A DNA stretch of 33,628 nucleotides from Actinomycetes bacterium (lineage in GTDB: Bacteria; Actinomycetota; Acidimicrobiia; Acidimicrobiales; RAAP-2): contig JAJZAC010000020.1 in the NCBI GenBank assembly GCA_021799615.1, positions 1 through 33,628 on the forward strand. The letters run 5' to 3'. The notes beneath the pieces were generated by a model, which searched no databases, was not told the origin of the DNA, and saw nothing but the letters and a program-made list of their open reading frames with translations. Numbering within the stretch: the first letter of the stretch is position 1; each line of letters starts with the position of its first letter. A program made the position numbers and the translations under genes. Shown here in pieces: positions 23,052 to 30,722 of the stretch.

Positions 23052-24964
23052 TGCCGGCTCGCGCATCGCGGGTCGGCACCGAGGGAAGCGACGTGGACGT
23101 GGACGACCGGGACGACCGGCAAGAGGTTGATCGTGCGGGAGCCGGTGGGGCGGCCCACGCTGCCCCCGGAGCCCCGGGCGGTCAGCGCCGGGTCCGCATC
23201 CTTGGCGCCGAAGTGGCCGGCGAGGCGACGGCGGTGGTACCGGCGGTGCGGCGCGATGACGAGCAGGACCTCCCCGGTTCCGTGGTGCCCGTCGACACCG
23301 ACGAGCCCGACGTGGCGGTACGCCATCCCCACGACGAGGCCGCCGGCAACGTGGAGGAACCGCTCCGGCCCGGTGAGACGGCAATGCCGCACTGGACGGA
23401 GCCGCCGACCGGCGCGGTGCCCGCCGTCCTGGCCCGAGAGGAGCGGGACGTCCCCGAGTTCGCCGCTCCCACCTGGCGCGAGGAGCGCTCCGACTGGCGG
23501 GCCCACGACGAGGAGTTCGACACCTCGCTGTTCAGCGACGAAGAGGCGCCCGTCGGTTCACTCGACGAGTCCGAAGCCCCCGACCTGGAGCGCCGGCCCT
23601 GGGAGTTCGACCTGGACGAGACATCGGCGCCCTCCGGGGCCCCGACCGGCGGGAGGGGCGCCGTGGACGCGTCGCCGGTCCCTGGCGAGGGGCCGGCGTG
23701 GGCCGAGGCACCGGCGGACGAACGGGCCACCGCCCCGACCTGGTTCGACCCTGACGAGCCCCCCGAACTGGCCGGAGACACGCCGCCCTATGGCGGGGAC
23801 GACGTGAAGGTGCCGCACGAGGCGCAGGAGCCGCCGGTCCAGGTCGGGCGGCGGGGGTCCACCCGCCGGATCCGTGCCCGCCGCCCGAAGGGTGCGGTGG
23901 CGGGTGCAGCCGCGCCTCTCGCCGCCTCGCCGCCCGGAGCGGCGGTGACCGAGGTTCCCGGTGTCGGCATCGGACGTGGCGGTGTGGCCGATCTCGCTTC
24001 GGCCGACGAAGGTCCGGCTCGTGCCGGCCGGCGTCGGGGTGGGCCGGCCCGCAGCCGCCGACCGGCCGGTCCCGCCGACCGGTCGCCCGGTGGCGGCCCG
24101 CCAGCCGGGACGGCGTCCCGACCCCGCGACGCCCGGCCGGCCGGGCGCGAGCCGGGCATCGCCGTACGGATCGTCACCGGCGTGGGGGTGGCCGTCGTTG
24201 CCCTGGTGCTCTTCGGCCTGGGGACGGTGACGTCGCTCCTCCTGGCGCTGTTCGTCGTCACCTTCGCCGCCGGTGAGTTGTTCGGCGTGCTCCGCCGGGT
24301 GGGGTACCACCCGGCGACCCTGCTCGGCCTGGTGGGGACCGTCTCGCTCATGGTGGCGGGCTACGAGCGCGGGATCGGCGCCCTCCCACTGGTCATGGTG
24401 CTGATCAGCGTGTTCTCGATGCTGTGGTACCTGTTCGGGATCGAGCGGGGCCGGCCGGTCGCCGGCGTGGCAGCGACCCTGCTCGCCACCGGTTGGGTGG
24501 GGCTCCTCGGGGCCTTCGCCGGCGTCCTCCTCTCGCCGTCCACCTTTCCGGACCGCCACGGGATCGCCTTCCTCCTGGGGGCGATCGTGGCCACCGTCGG
24601 TAACGACGTGGGAGGGCTGGTCGGCGGAGGGTTCTTCGGGCGCCATCCGCTCGCCCCGTCCGTCAGCCCCAACAAGACGTGGGAGGGCCTGGTCGGGGGC
24701 ATGGTCCTGTCCGTCGTCCTCTCCGCCGTCGTCACGGGGTCCATCCACCCGTGGACCCCGTCCAAAGCCGCGCTGCTCGGGGTGGTGGTGGCGGTCGTCG
24801 CCCCACTCGGCGATCTCAGCGAGTCCCTGCTCAAGCGGGACCTGGGCCTGAAGGACATGGGAACGCTCCTCCCGGGCCACGGCGGGGTCCTCGACCGCAT
24901 CGACGCCATGCTCTTCGTGCTGCCCGCCACCTACTACGTGGTCCGCGCCCTGAATCTCGGGTGA
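23051..24964 (+). CDS. cdsA: Phosphatidate cytidylyltransferase with long N-terminal extension
   Basis: Makes CDP-diacylglycerol from phosphatidate and CTP in the membrane, the branch point for phospholipids. Of 637 residues, only about 370-637 form the enzyme: several membrane helices (GIAVRIVTGVGVAVVALVLF onwards), the VGNDVGGLVGGGFFG segment, SPNKTWEG, and the family signature from SLLKRDLGLKDMGTL to PGHGGVLDRID. Residues 1 to about 370 are hydrophilic, acidic then Pro/Arg-rich, without cysteines or obvious domain (for example VDVDDRDDRQEVDRAG near the start and a basic stretch RAGRRRGGPARSRRPAG just before the first helix). The ATG overlaps the frr stop. Typical CdsA is about 250-300 residues. 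The extension may be a cytoplasmic scaffold; its role is unknown. dxr starts 20 bp downstream. Confidence 0.93.
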   Translation: MPARASRVGTEGSDVDVDDRDDRQEVDRAGAGGAAHAAPGAPGGQRRVRILGAEVAGEATAVVPAVRRDDEQDLPGSVVPVDTDEPDVAVRHPHDEAAGNVEEPLRPGETAMPHWTEPPTGAVPAVLAREERDVPEFAAPTWREERSDWRAHDEEFDTSLFSDEEAPVGSLDESEAPDLERRPWEFDLDETSAPSGAPTGGRGAVDASPVPGEGPAWAEAPADERATAPTWFDPDEPPELAGDTPPYGGDDVKVPHEAQEPPVQVGRRGSTRRIRARRPKGAVAGAAAPLAASPPGAAVTEVPGVGIGRGGVADLASADEGPARAGRRRGGPARSRRPAGPADRSPGGGPPAGTASRPRDARPAGREPGIAVRIVTGVGVAVVALVLFGLGTVTSLLLALFVVTFAAGELFGVLRRVGYHPATLLGLVGTVSLMVAGYERGIGALPLVMVLISVFSMLWYLFGIERGRPVAGVAATLLATGWVGLLGAFAGVLLSPSTFPDRHGIAFLLGAIVATVGNDVGGLVGGGFFGRHPLAPSVSPNKTWEGLVGGMVLSVVLSAVVTGSIHPWTPSKAALLGVVVAVVAPLGDLSESLLKRDLGLKDMGTLLPGHGGVLDRIDAMLFVLPATYYVVRALNLG

Positions 24965-24972
24965 GGATCGGG

Positions 24973-24984
24973 CAGGCTGGTCGG
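24973..24984 (+). promoter_or_regulatory. Imperfect leaderless -10 before dxr
   Basis: CAGGCT at 24973-24978 lies exactly 6 nt before dxr ATG 24985. It departs from TAnnnT at the first base. It could give a weak internal leaderless transcript, or be chance in the 20 bp cdsA-dxr gap. Confidence 0.3.
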
Positions 24985-26166
24985 ATGGCGTCCCCCACCA
25001 GCGTCGGCATCCTGGGTTCCACCGGGTCGATCGGCACGCAGGCCCTCGAGGTCGTCGCCTCGTGCCCGGACCGGTTCACGGTCGTCGCGCTCGGGGCGCA
25101 CCGCTCCCTCGAGCTGCTGGTCGAGCAGGTCCGTCGCTTCCGACCTTCGGTGGTCGCGGTGGGGGATGCCGCAGCAGCAGCGGAGGCGGCGCCCCTCCTG
25201 CCAGCCGGCACCGACCTGCTCGTGGGGGACGAGGGACTGTCCGTGGCCGCGGCGATGGCGGACGTGTGCGTGAACGGCGTGGTGGGGTTCGCCGGCCTGA
25301 CGGTGACGGTGGCGGCTCTCGGTGCCGGCCGTCGCCTGGCGCTGGCCAACAAGGAGTCGATCATCGCCGGCGCGCCAGTGGTCGCCCGGGCCCTGGCCAC
25401 CCCCGGGGCCGAGATCGTTCCGGTCGACTCGGAGCACGGTGCCATCCACCAGTGCCTGCGGGCGGGAGCGCGCACCGAGGTGGCCCGCCTGCTGCTCACC
25501 GCGTCGGGCGGGCCGTTCCGGGGACGGACCGCGGGCGAGCTGGCCGGCGTGGGCGTGGACGAGGCGCTGTCCCATCCGACCTGGTCGATGGGTCCGAAGA
25601 TCACCGTGGACTCGTCGACGCTCATGAACAAGGGGCTCGAGGTGATCGAGGCGCACGAGCTCTTCGGCGTGCCCTACGAGCACATCGACGTCGTCGTGCA
25701 CCCGCAGTCGATCGTGCACTCGATGGTCGAATTCGTCGACGGTGCGACGGTGGCCCAGCTGTCCCGTCCGGACATGCGCCTGCCCATCGGGTATGCCCTC
25801 GGCTACCCGGCCAGGCTCCCGGCGCCCTTCGGCGCCATCGACTGGGCCGACCTGCCCCGCCTGGAGTTCGAGCCGCCCGACCGGTCCACCTTCCGGTGTC
25901 TCGACCTGGCCTACGAGGCGGGCAGGACCGGCGACCTGGCGCCGGCGTGGCTGAACGCGGCCAACGAGGTGGCGGTGGCGGCGTTCCTGGACAAGCGCCT
26001 TGCCTGGGGCGGGATCGCCGACGTCGTCGAGGGGACCATGGACCGCTATCCGGGAGCGGCGGCATCGGCGACCACCGGTCGCTCGATGGCCGACGTGCTG
26101 GAGGCCGACGCCGCGGCGCGGCGCCAGGCAGGTGCACTGGTGGCGGCATGGGAGCGGTCACGGTGA
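24985..26166 (+). CDS. dxr: 1-deoxy-D-xylulose 5-phosphate reductoisomerase
   Basis: NADPH-dependent conversion of DXP to MEP, the committed step of the non-mevalonate isoprenoid pathway. The 393-residue protein has the dinucleotide loop GILGSTGSIGTQ (8-19), ALANKESIIAGAP, the metal-binding and catalytic segment PVDSEHGAIHQC near 148, TASGGPF, HPTWSMGPKITVDSSTLMNKGLEVIEAH, and VHPQSIVHSMVEF. The C-terminal helical region is present. ATG 24985 (MASPTSVGILG) gives the usual distance to the nucleotide-binding loop. Its TGA overlaps the protease GTG, and ispG of the same pathway follows the protease gene, the common actinobacterial order. Confidence 0.97.
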   Translation: MASPTSVGILGSTGSIGTQALEVVASCPDRFTVVALGAHRSLELLVEQVRRFRPSVVAVGDAAAAAEAAPLLPAGTDLLVGDEGLSVAAAMADVCVNGVVGFAGLTVTVAALGAGRRLALANKESIIAGAPVVARALATPGAEIVPVDSEHGAIHQCLRAGARTEVARLLLTASGGPFRGRTAGELAGVGVDEALSHPTWSMGPKITVDSSTLMNKGLEVIEAHELFGVPYEHIDVVVHPQSIVHSMVEFVDGATVAQLSRPDMRLPIGYALGYPARLPAPFGAIDWADLPRLEFEPPDRSTFRCLDLAYEAGRTGDLAPAWLNAANEVAVAAFLDKRLAWGGIADVVEGTMDRYPGAAASATTGRSMADVLEADAAARRQAGALVAAWERSR

Positions 26167-27464
26167 CCGCTGACCAGGAGCGGGCCGGCGCCGGCACCGA
26201 AGCGCCGGACCCCGGGAGGTCGTCCCGCCGGGCACTGGTCGAGCTGGTGGTGGTGCTGTCGGCGCTGTCGGCGGTGCTGGTGCTGGCCGGGGCGGGCGAC
26301 GTGCTGGTCTTCGCCGCCTGTGTGGTGGCCATGGTCATGCTCCACGAGCTCGGCCACCTGCTGGCGGCCAAGCGGGGGGGCATGAAGGTCACCGAGTACT
26401 TCCTGGGCTTCGGGCCCAAGTTGTGGTCGGTACGCCGAGGCGAGACCGAGTACGGGGTGAAGGCCCTCCCGCTCGGTGGGTACGTGAAGATCCCCGGGAT
26501 GACCGCGCTCGAGGAGGTGGACCCGGCCGACGAGGAGCGGAGCTACCGGAGCCGGCCCTTCGGCGCCCGCCTGCTGGTGGCGGTGGCCGGCTCGGCGGTG
26601 CACATGGTCATCGCCTTCGTCCTCCTCGTGGTGGTGCTGGTGGCGATCGGGACGCCGCGAAGCGACCAGGTCGCCATCGAGGGGTTCGTCCCGCTGTCCA
26701 CCGGGGTCACGCCCGCCCAGCGGGCCGGCCTGCAGCCGGGCGACGTCGTCGTCGCAGCCGACGGCCGGCCCGTGGCCGGGAACGCCACCCTCCTGTCGTC
26801 CGTCATCCGCAGCCATCCGGGCACGCCGGTCACCCTGGTGGTGGAGCGCAACGGCGTGCGCCGCACCGTCCAGGTCACGCCGGTCGACGCCCGGTCCCTG
26901 GGGGAGGCGGTGAGCGGGACGGGTGCCACGACGAACGACGGTGCCATCGGGGTCCAGCTCGGCTCCCCACTCGTCACCGTGGGCCCGCTGGCGGCGGTGG
27001 GCCACTCGTTCAGCGAACTGGGATCGGTGACGGCCGCCTCGGTCGCCGGCGTGGGCCACCTCTTCTCGCCAGCCGGCATGGTCTCCCGCTTCGACCAGGT
27101 CGTCTCGTCGAAGGCCGCGGACGCGGCCGCCGCCAACGGCACCCGCGTGCAGTCGATCGTCGGCGTGGTCCAAACGGGGGGGCAGGCCGTCCACGCCGGC
27201 ATCTACCCGGTGCTGGTCATCCTGATCACCATCAACGTGTTCTTCGCCGTGTTCAACATGCTCCCGCTCCTGCCCTTCGACGGGGGCCACGTGGCCATCG
27301 CCGTCTACGAGCGGATCCGGACCCGGCGCGGCCGGCCCGCCTACCACGCCGACGTCGCCAAGATGATGCCCTTCACGGTGGCCGTCATCGGCTTCGTGGC
27401 CGTGCTCTTCGCCACCTCGCTGGCCGTCGACCTGGCCCACCCGCTTCCCAACCCGTTCGGCTGA
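26163..27464 (+). CDS. Site-2 membrane metalloprotease (RseP/Rip1 family)
   Basis: Zinc protease cutting within membrane helices, typically anti-sigma factors. The 433-residue protein has a first helix (about 20-50), HELGH at 61-65 (zinc ligands and catalytic Glu), ALPLGGYVKIPGM, a second hydrophobic span (about 137-160), a PDZ domain (about 170-250, TPAQRAGLQPGDVVVAADG), and a C-terminal pair of helices holding the third zinc ligand in NMLPLLPFDGGH (about 364-375). GTG 26163 overlaps the dxr stop (GTGA) with GGGAG 8 nt upstream; ATG 26148 is an alternative 5 codons earlier. The position between dxr and ispG matches mycobacterial rip1. Whether it processes an anti-sigma factor here is inferred from the family. 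Confidence 0.93.
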   Translation: MTADQERAGAGTEAPDPGRSSRRALVELVVVLSALSAVLVLAGAGDVLVFAACVVAMVMLHELGHLLAAKRGGMKVTEYFLGFGPKLWSVRRGETEYGVKALPLGGYVKIPGMTALEEVDPADEERSYRSRPFGARLLVAVAGSAVHMVIAFVLLVVVLVAIGTPRSDQVAIEGFVPLSTGVTPAQRAGLQPGDVVVAADGRPVAGNATLLSSVIRSHPGTPVTLVVERNGVRRTVQVTPVDARSLGEAVSGTGATTNDGAIGVQLGSPLVTVGPLAAVGHSFSELGSVTAASVAGVGHLFSPAGMVSRFDQVVSSKAADAAAANGTRVQSIVGVVQTGGQAVHAGIYPVLVILITINVFFAVFNMLPLLPFDGGHVAIAVYERIRTRRGRPAYHADVAKMMPFTVAVIGFVAVLFATSLAVDLAHPLPNPFG

Positions 27465-27475
27465 TCGACCGGGAC

Positions 27476-27504
27476 GGCGGGTCCGGTGCGGAGCCGGAGC
27501 CGCC
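27476..27504. terminator. Hairpin between the protease gene and ispG
   Basis: GGCGG (27476-27480) pairs with CCGCC (27500-27504), and TCCGG (27482-27486) with CCGGA (27494-27498), with one G-G mismatch and a 7 nt loop. There is no T-run. It ends exactly where the ispG -10 element begins, so it may insulate ispG from upstream reading. Confidence 0.45.
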
Positions 27505-27516
27505 TACGATGGGGAC
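27505..27516 (+). promoter_or_regulatory. Leaderless promoter -10 of ispG
   Basis: TACGAT at 27505-27510 plus 6 nt leads to ATG 27517. Spacing is identical to obg, proA, xerC and proS. It predicts an ispG transcript starting at the start codon. Confidence 0.65.
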
Positions 27517-28779
27517 ATGGCACGTGCCCACGAGCTCACGGTGGCGCGCCGTCCGACTCGCCAGATCCGCGTCGGCTCGGTCCCGGTCGGCGGCGGCGCC
27601 CCGGTGTCGGTCCAGTCGATGACCACGACGAAGACCGCCGACGTCGAGGGCACGCTCAGCCAGATCTACGCCCTGGCCGCGGCGGGTGCCGACATCGTGC
27701 GCTGCACCTGCAACGAGGAGGCGGCGGCCGAGGGCCTGGCCCGGATCATCCCCCGGTCGCCGGTCCCCGTCATCGCCGACGTCCATTTCCACCACGAGAT
27801 GGCGCTGGCCGCCCTCGAGGCCGGCGTGCAGGGCCTGCGGCTGAACCCCGGTAACCTGCGCAAGCCGGAGGAGATCAAACAGGTGGCGGCCGAGGCGAAG
27901 GACCGCGGCGTGCCCATCCGTATCGGGGTCAACGCCGGCTCGCTGCACCCCGACCTCTACACGCGCTTCGGCGGCGCCACGCCTGAGGCCCTGGTCGAGT
28001 CGGCCCGGATGGAGCTCGCCACCTTCGCCGAGGTGGGCTTCGACGACGTGAAGATCTCGGTGAAGGCGTCGTCCGTCCCGCTCATGATCGCCGCCTACCG
28101 GTTGGCGTCGGAGACCTTCGACTACCCGCTCCATCTGGGGGTGACCGAGGCCGGCCCGCCACCCGGCGGGTTGATCAAGGGGACGGCGGGCATCGCCACC
28201 CTCCTGGCCGAGGGCATCGGCGACACCATCCGCTATTCGCTCACCGCCGACCCGGTGGAGGAGGCCCGTGCCGGCCGCCAGCTGCTCGAGGCCCTGGGTC
28301 TCCGGGAGCGCAAGGGGCTCGACCTGATCGCCTGCCCCAGCTGCGGCCGGGCGGAGATCGACGTGATCGACGTGGCTGCCCGGGCCCAAAAGGCCCTGGA
28401 GGACCGCAACCTGCCGATCCAGGTGGCGGTCATGGGCTGCGTCGTGAACGGGCCGGGCGAGGCCCGGGAGGCGGATCTCGGGATCGCCGCCGGTCGCCGC
28501 CGCGGCCACCTGTTCATCCGGGGCAAGATCGTCCGGGTGGTGCCGGAGGCCGACATGGTCGACGAGCTCGTCGCCGAGGCGGAACGCCTGGTGGCCGAGG
28601 GCGTCGACGCGCGCCTGGCCGCCGCCGACGCCGGTGCGGAGGCGGAGGCGGCCGCCGACCGGGCCGACCTGTTGGCGGCCAAGGGGGCGGACGCCAACGC
28701 GTCGGAGGTGACGGTGGCCCGGATCCGCAGGAAGTTCGGCGACGACACCGACGAGGCCGTCGCGCCCACCCAGGCCTAG
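27517..28779 (+). CDS. ispG: 4-hydroxy-3-methylbut-2-enyl diphosphate synthase (flavodoxin/ferredoxin)
   Basis: [4Fe-4S] enzyme converting MEcPP to HMBPP, the penultimate MEP-pathway step. The 420-residue protein has a TIM-barrel part (RQIRVGSVPVGGGAPVSVQSMTTTKTAD; VPVIADVHFHHEMALAAL; GLRLNPGN; IRIGVNAGSLH) and a C-terminal cluster domain with CPSCGR (cysteines about 273 and 276) and a third cysteine in GCVVNGPGEA at about 308. Residues after about 370 are an extra Ala/Glu-rich tail ending in a short basic segment. ATG 27517 is 6 nt after TACGAT. It follows dxr and the site-2 protease gene, and proS comes next under a similar promoter. Confidence 0.97.
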   Translation: MARAHELTVARRPTRQIRVGSVPVGGGAPVSVQSMTTTKTADVEGTLSQIYALAAAGADIVRCTCNEEAAAEGLARIIPRSPVPVIADVHFHHEMALAALEAGVQGLRLNPGNLRKPEEIKQVAAEAKDRGVPIRIGVNAGSLHPDLYTRFGGATPEALVESARMELATFAEVGFDDVKISVKASSVPLMIAAYRLASETFDYPLHLGVTEAGPPPGGLIKGTAGIATLLAEGIGDTIRYSLTADPVEEARAGRQLLEALGLRERKGLDLIACPSCGRAEIDVIDVAARAQKALEDRNLPIQVAVMGCVVNGPGEAREADLGIAAGRRRGHLFIRGKIVRVVPEADMVDELVAEAERLVAEGVDARLAAADAGAEAEAAADRADLLAAKGADANASEVTVARIRRKFGDDTDEAVAPTQA

Positions 28780-28808
28780 GGCCCGGCCGTCCCGCCCGGG
28801 TTGCTGGG

Positions 28809-28820
28809 TAGGATCCTGCG
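28809..28820 (+). promoter_or_regulatory. Leaderless promoter -10 of proS
   Basis: TAGGAT (28809-28814) plus 6 nt precedes ATG 28821, the same hexamer and spacing as at obg. A weak CCCGG/CCGGG hairpin (28782-28786 with 28796-28800) lies just upstream in the 41 bp gap. Confidence 0.68.
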
Positions 28821-30545
28821 ATGCGCATGTCCCGGTTGCTGCTCCGAACCCTCCGTGAGGCGCCGGCCGATGCCGAGGTGGCCAGCCACCGGTTGCTGGT
28901 TCGAGCCGGCTACATCCGGCGCCTGGCATCGGGGGTCTACACGTTCCTGCCGCTCGGTGTCCGGGTCCTCCACCGCATCGAGCGGATCATCCGTGAGGAG
29001 CTGGACGGCGCCGGTTGCCAGGAGGTCCTGCTGCCCGCGCTGCATCCCTTCGAGCTGTGGGAGGAGAGCGGTCGTGCAGCCCTGTTCGGCAGCGATGCCC
29101 TCCCGGCGCTGGTGGTCGAGGGGCGCGGAGGGCGGTTCGTCCTCGGGCCGACCCACGAGGAGGTGGTGACGGCCACGCTGGCCGCCGAGGTGGACTCGTA
29201 CCGCCAGCTTCCCCAGACCGTCTACCAGATCCAGACGAAGTTCCGCGACGAGGCCCGGCCCCGTTTCGGGCTGCTGCGCACCCGAGAGCTCATCATGGCC
29301 GACGCCTACTCGTTCGACGTGGACTCGGCGGCGATGCAGGGCACCTACGACGGTATCTACCAGGCCTATCTGCGCATCTTCGGGCGCCTCGGCCTGGACG
29401 TGACCCCGGTCGAGGCCAGCTCGGGTGCGATCGGAGGCGAGGTCAACCACGAGTTCATGGTGCCGTCCCCGGTGGGCGAGGACCACTTCGTGCGCTGCCC
29501 GGCCTGCGGGTACGCGGCCAACGTGGAGGCCGCCGTCCGGCAGGTCGTGGACGCGGGTGGACAGTCCGACGGTGCGCCGCCCGCCCTCGAGCTCCACCAC
29601 ACCCCGGATCGGCCGGGGATCGACGCGGTGGCCGAGCAGTTCTCGTCGCGGGGCGTGACCGCCGCCGACCTGCTGAAGTGCCTGGCCGTGGTGGACGGCG
29701 ACGGCCGTGCCCGTCTGGTCGTCCTCCCCGGCGATCGCGACGCCCGGCTTCCCGGCGGTTGGCGACTGTTCGAGGACGCCGACTTCGCCGCCCATCCCTC
29801 CCTGGTCAAGGGGTATATCGGACCCGATGCGGCCAACGGCGCGGGGATCCCGGTGGTGGCCGACGTCGGGGTCCGGGCGCCTCGGGTGGGTGGGTGGATC
29901 ACCGGGGCCAACCGCCCTGACCACCACGTGTCCGGGGCCGTCCTCGACCGCGACTTCACGGTGGACGAGTGGGGCTCGTACGCGGTGGTCGTCGAGGGGG
30001 ACGCCTGCCCCCGGTGCGCTGCCCCGCTCGACCTGGTGCGCAGTGTCGAGGCTGCCCACACGTTCCAGTTGGGGACGAAGTACTCGGGCGTCATGTCCGG
30101 CGCGACGTTCGTCGACGAGGCCGGGGACGAGGTGCCCTTCTGCATGGGGTGCTACGGCATGGGGGTCAGCCGGCTGGTGGCCGTGATGGCCGAGGCGTTC
30201 CACGACGACGCCGGGCTGACGTGGCCGGCCGCCATCGCGCCGTTCGCCGTCCACCTCGTGCCCCTGGGGGCCGGCCGCGTCGTCGAGGTGGCCGACGCTG
30301 CCGACACCCTGTACCAGGAGCTCGTCGCACGGGGTGTCGAGGTCCTGGTGGACGACCGGCAGGCCTCACCCGGGGTGTCCCTGGCCGACGCCGACCTCCT
30401 CGGGATCCCGGTGCGGGTCGTGGTCGGGGCCAAGGGCCTCGCACGGGGGGTCGTCGAGGTGTCGCGGCGGGACGGCTCGTCCCCCCAGGAGGACGTACCG
30501 GTGGCGGAGGCGGCGGGCGTGATCGCAGCGCTGGTCGGCGCCTGA
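28821..30545 (+). CDS. proS: Prolyl-tRNA synthetase, bacterial type with editing insert
   Basis: Charges tRNA-Pro. The 574-residue protein has the class II core: LLRTLREAPADAEVASHRLLVRAGYIRR at the N-terminus, motif 1 around RVLHRIERIIREELDGAGCQEVLLP, motif 2 RPRFGLLRTRELIMADAYSFD (about 151-171), and motif 3 GCYGMGVSRLVAVMAE (about 443-458). An insert of about 240-400 between motifs 2 and 3 corresponds to the YbaK-type editing domain that removes mischarged Ala (for example DLLKCLAVVDGDGRARLVVLPGDRD). The anticodon-binding domain occupies about 470-574. This is the long bacterial form, not the eukaryote-like one. It has its own leaderless-type promoter and ends before a strong hairpin. Confidence 0.97.
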   Translation: MRMSRLLLRTLREAPADAEVASHRLLVRAGYIRRLASGVYTFLPLGVRVLHRIERIIREELDGAGCQEVLLPALHPFELWEESGRAALFGSDALPALVVEGRGGRFVLGPTHEEVVTATLAAEVDSYRQLPQTVYQIQTKFRDEARPRFGLLRTRELIMADAYSFDVDSAAMQGTYDGIYQAYLRIFGRLGLDVTPVEASSGAIGGEVNHEFMVPSPVGEDHFVRCPACGYAANVEAAVRQVVDAGGQSDGAPPALELHHTPDRPGIDAVAEQFSSRGVTAADLLKCLAVVDGDGRARLVVLPGDRDARLPGGWRLFEDADFAAHPSLVKGYIGPDAANGAGIPVVADVGVRAPRVGGWITGANRPDHHVSGAVLDRDFTVDEWGSYAVVVEGDACPRCAAPLDLVRSVEAAHTFQLGTKYSGVMSGATFVDEAGDEVPFCMGCYGMGVSRLVAVMAEAFHDDAGLTWPAAIAPFAVHLVPLGAGRVVEVADAADTLYQELVARGVEVLVDDRQASPGVSLADADLLGIPVRVVVGAKGLARGVVEVSRRDGSSPQEDVPVAEAAGVIAALVGA

Positions 30546-30550
30546 GGGAT

Positions 30551-30573
30551 CGCCGGCCGGCACCGGGCCGGCG
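30551..30573. terminator. Hairpin after proS
   Basis: CGCCGGCC (30551-30558) and GGCCGGCG (30566-30573) form a perfect 8 bp GC stem with a 7 nt loop, starting 6 nt after the proS stop. No T-run follows. It is followed at once by the rimP promoter, so it probably separates the two transcription units. Confidence 0.5.
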
Positions 30574-30591
30574 GGACCGTCAGCGACCTGC

Positions 30592-30600
30592 TGGTATACT
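30592..30600 (+). promoter_or_regulatory. Extended -10 promoter of rimP-nusA-infB
   Basis: TGG followed by TATACT (30595-30600) is an extended -10 element and the most AT-rich stretch for several kilobases. No good -35 is seen. A start near 30607 would give an about 116 nt leader before rimP. Confidence 0.6.
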
Positions 30601-30636
30601 TGGTTGTTCCGTTCTCGGAGTGAAGATGCGCTGGAG

Positions 30637-30661
30637 GAGCGTGGGCGGAATGCCCACGCTC
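30637..30661 (+). promoter_or_regulatory. rimP-nusA leader hairpin
   Basis: GAGCGTGGGC (30637-30646) and GCCCACGCTC (30652-30661) form a perfect 10 bp stem with loop GGAAT, followed by TTGTCTTCCTC. It lies about 30 nt into the predicted leader. From memory, hairpins of the form GAGxGGGC...GCCCxCTC precede rimP in other bacteria too. A transcription attenuation or autoregulation role through NusA is plausible but inferred. Confidence 0.6.
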
Positions 30662-30722
30662 TTGTCTTCCTCGGCGCTCCGAGGACGGGAGAGGCCATCA
30701 CGACCGGAGAGGAGGGAACGAC

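Noticed and set aside
23558-24880. Minus-strand open frame of 440 codons
   Set aside because: Antisense to cdsA. His/Gln/Asp/Gly-rich composition arises from reverse reading of the extension and membrane helices.
27385-30254. Minus-strand open frames of 514 and 492 codons
   Set aside because: Both are antisense to ispG and proS, whose catalytic motifs are intact. No signal for a second gene.
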